Source: Bacteroidia bacterium (GTDB lineage Bacteria > Bacteroidota > Bacteroidia > UKL13-3). Taken from it: a stretch of DNA of 64,000 nt. Positions 63,627 to 64,000 of the stretch are shown one piece after another (the stretch's first letter is position 1; each line of letters begins with the position of its first letter). The notes beneath the pieces are model-generated. The model ran no database searches and was not told where the DNA came from. It saw only the letters and a list, made by a program, of their open reading frames with translations. The stretch is from the NCBI GenBank assembly GCA_014376805.1, contig JACMQU010000036.1, positions 1-64,000 of the forward strand, given 5' to 3'. Position numbers and translations under genes: made by a program.

Positions 63627-64000
63627 TTAATGGCGGTAAGGAACTCGACCAATGATGGAGCGACCAAGAGTTATTTCATCCGCATATTCAAGCTCCCCTC
63701 CAATGGCAATGCCTCTTGAAATGGTGCTAATGCTTACTTGTGAGGCAGCGAGTTTTTTTGAAAGGTAAAACACAGTTGTATCTCCTTCCATAGTTGCACT
63801 TAAAGCCATTATAATTTCTTTGACATCCATTTCTTTTACGCGGTTTATTAAACTGTTTACCTGCAATTGATCGGGACCAATTCCGTTAATAGGATTTATT
63901 AATCCACCAAGAATATGGTATGTGCCATTAAACTGATTGGTGTTTTCGATGGCCATAACATCACGCAAATCTTCCACTAAGCATACCAATTGCTGATCGC
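63627..64000 (-). CDS. recR: Recombination protein RecR, N-terminus beyond window
   Basis: The frame is open to the right edge (QQLVCLVEDLRDVMAIENTN), so the N-terminal zinc-finger part lies outside; the TTG at 63989 is only an internal Leu codon. The visible Toprim region has VCLVEDLRDVMAIE, GTYHILGGLINPINGIGPDQ, ALSATMEGDTT and the tail SRGIAIGGELEYADEITLG. RecR with RecO loads RecA at single-strand gaps. Confidence 0.95.
   Translation of the reverse strand, partial: DQQLVCLVEDLRDVMAIENTNQFNGTYHILGGLINPINGIGPDQLQVNSLINRVKEMDVKEIIMALSATMEGDTTVFYLSKKLAASQVSISTISRGIAIGGELEYADEITLGRSIIGRVPYRH

Noticed and set aside
1-64000. Transfer RNA genes, phage or insertion sequences
   Set aside because: No tRNA cloverleaf sequences, integrase, transposase or terminal repeats were found in the gaps.

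Overview
The window is a piece of a Bacteroidota (Bacteroidetes) chromosome, probably from the Chitinophagales/Sphingobacteriales side of the phylum. The signs are type IX secretion (T9SS) type A C-terminal sorting domains, TonB-dependent and PF13568-like outer-membrane barrels, Bacteroidota-style promoters (TTTG, about 19 bases, TAnnTTTG), a stand-alone RRM RNA-binding protein, few Shine-Dalgarno sites, and an AT-rich composition. No tRNA, rRNA, CRISPR array, phage or intact insertion sequence was seen.

Layout. 0-7.5 kb: surface and adhesion genes. These are the end of a T9SS protein, a T9SS adhesin with ten cysteine-rich PKD domains, and an ECF sigma / anti-sigma-like barrel fusion / PKD lipoprotein operon. 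7.5-14 kb: small housekeeping and accessory genes (DUF1348, macro domain, CheY-like receiver, rhomboid, RRM protein), a 64-bp non-coding direct repeat, and a GH3 + serine-hydrolase fusion. 14-19 kb: mutL, two rhomboids and an EEP-family protein on one strand. 19-25 kb: a TonB-receptor-like barrel, and a TPP riboswitch controlling a TonB-dependent receptor that is probably a thiamin or thiamin-precursor importer. 25-34 kb: carB without its allosteric domain, gtrA-like, radC, rpsT, an IscA-type protein, 3-hydroxyacyl-CoA dehydrogenase, GNAT, a Rieske-like lipoprotein and a class C beta-lactamase-like hydrolase. 34-38.5 kb: a broken GNAT gene, a cytochrome-motif T9SS protein, an AraC regulator and lipoproteins.

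38.8-43.6 kb: a tightly overlapping operon of an outer-membrane barrel, a 1129-residue enzyme joining GH18, NodB deacetylase and GT2 synthase modules, and a lipoprotein. It looks like a compact system for making, modifying and exporting an amino-sugar polysaccharide. 43.9-47.1 kb: a decayed three-gene cassette (DUF262 protein, DUF3696 ATPase, unknown third protein) carrying three in-frame TAA codons and three frameshifts. It looks like the remains of a defence system. 47.3-52.4 kb: a cyanophycin cycle made of cyanophycin synthetase, cyanophycinase and an isoaspartyl peptidase that can split the released dipeptide, plus an orphan HicB-like protein.

52.6-55.5 kb: paaA, paaB and paaC of phenylacetyl-CoA epoxidase with a TetR regulator; paaD and paaE are absent here. 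55.6-64 kb: a GAF histidine kinase, an RsmI-like methyltransferase, a PpiD-like chaperone, an alpha/beta hydrolase, a GT2 protein fused to an apparently gutted sugar-phosphate transferase domain, a small TonB-C-like protein, and the C-terminal part of recR running off the right edge.

All assignments come from reading motifs and translated sequence. No database search was run.
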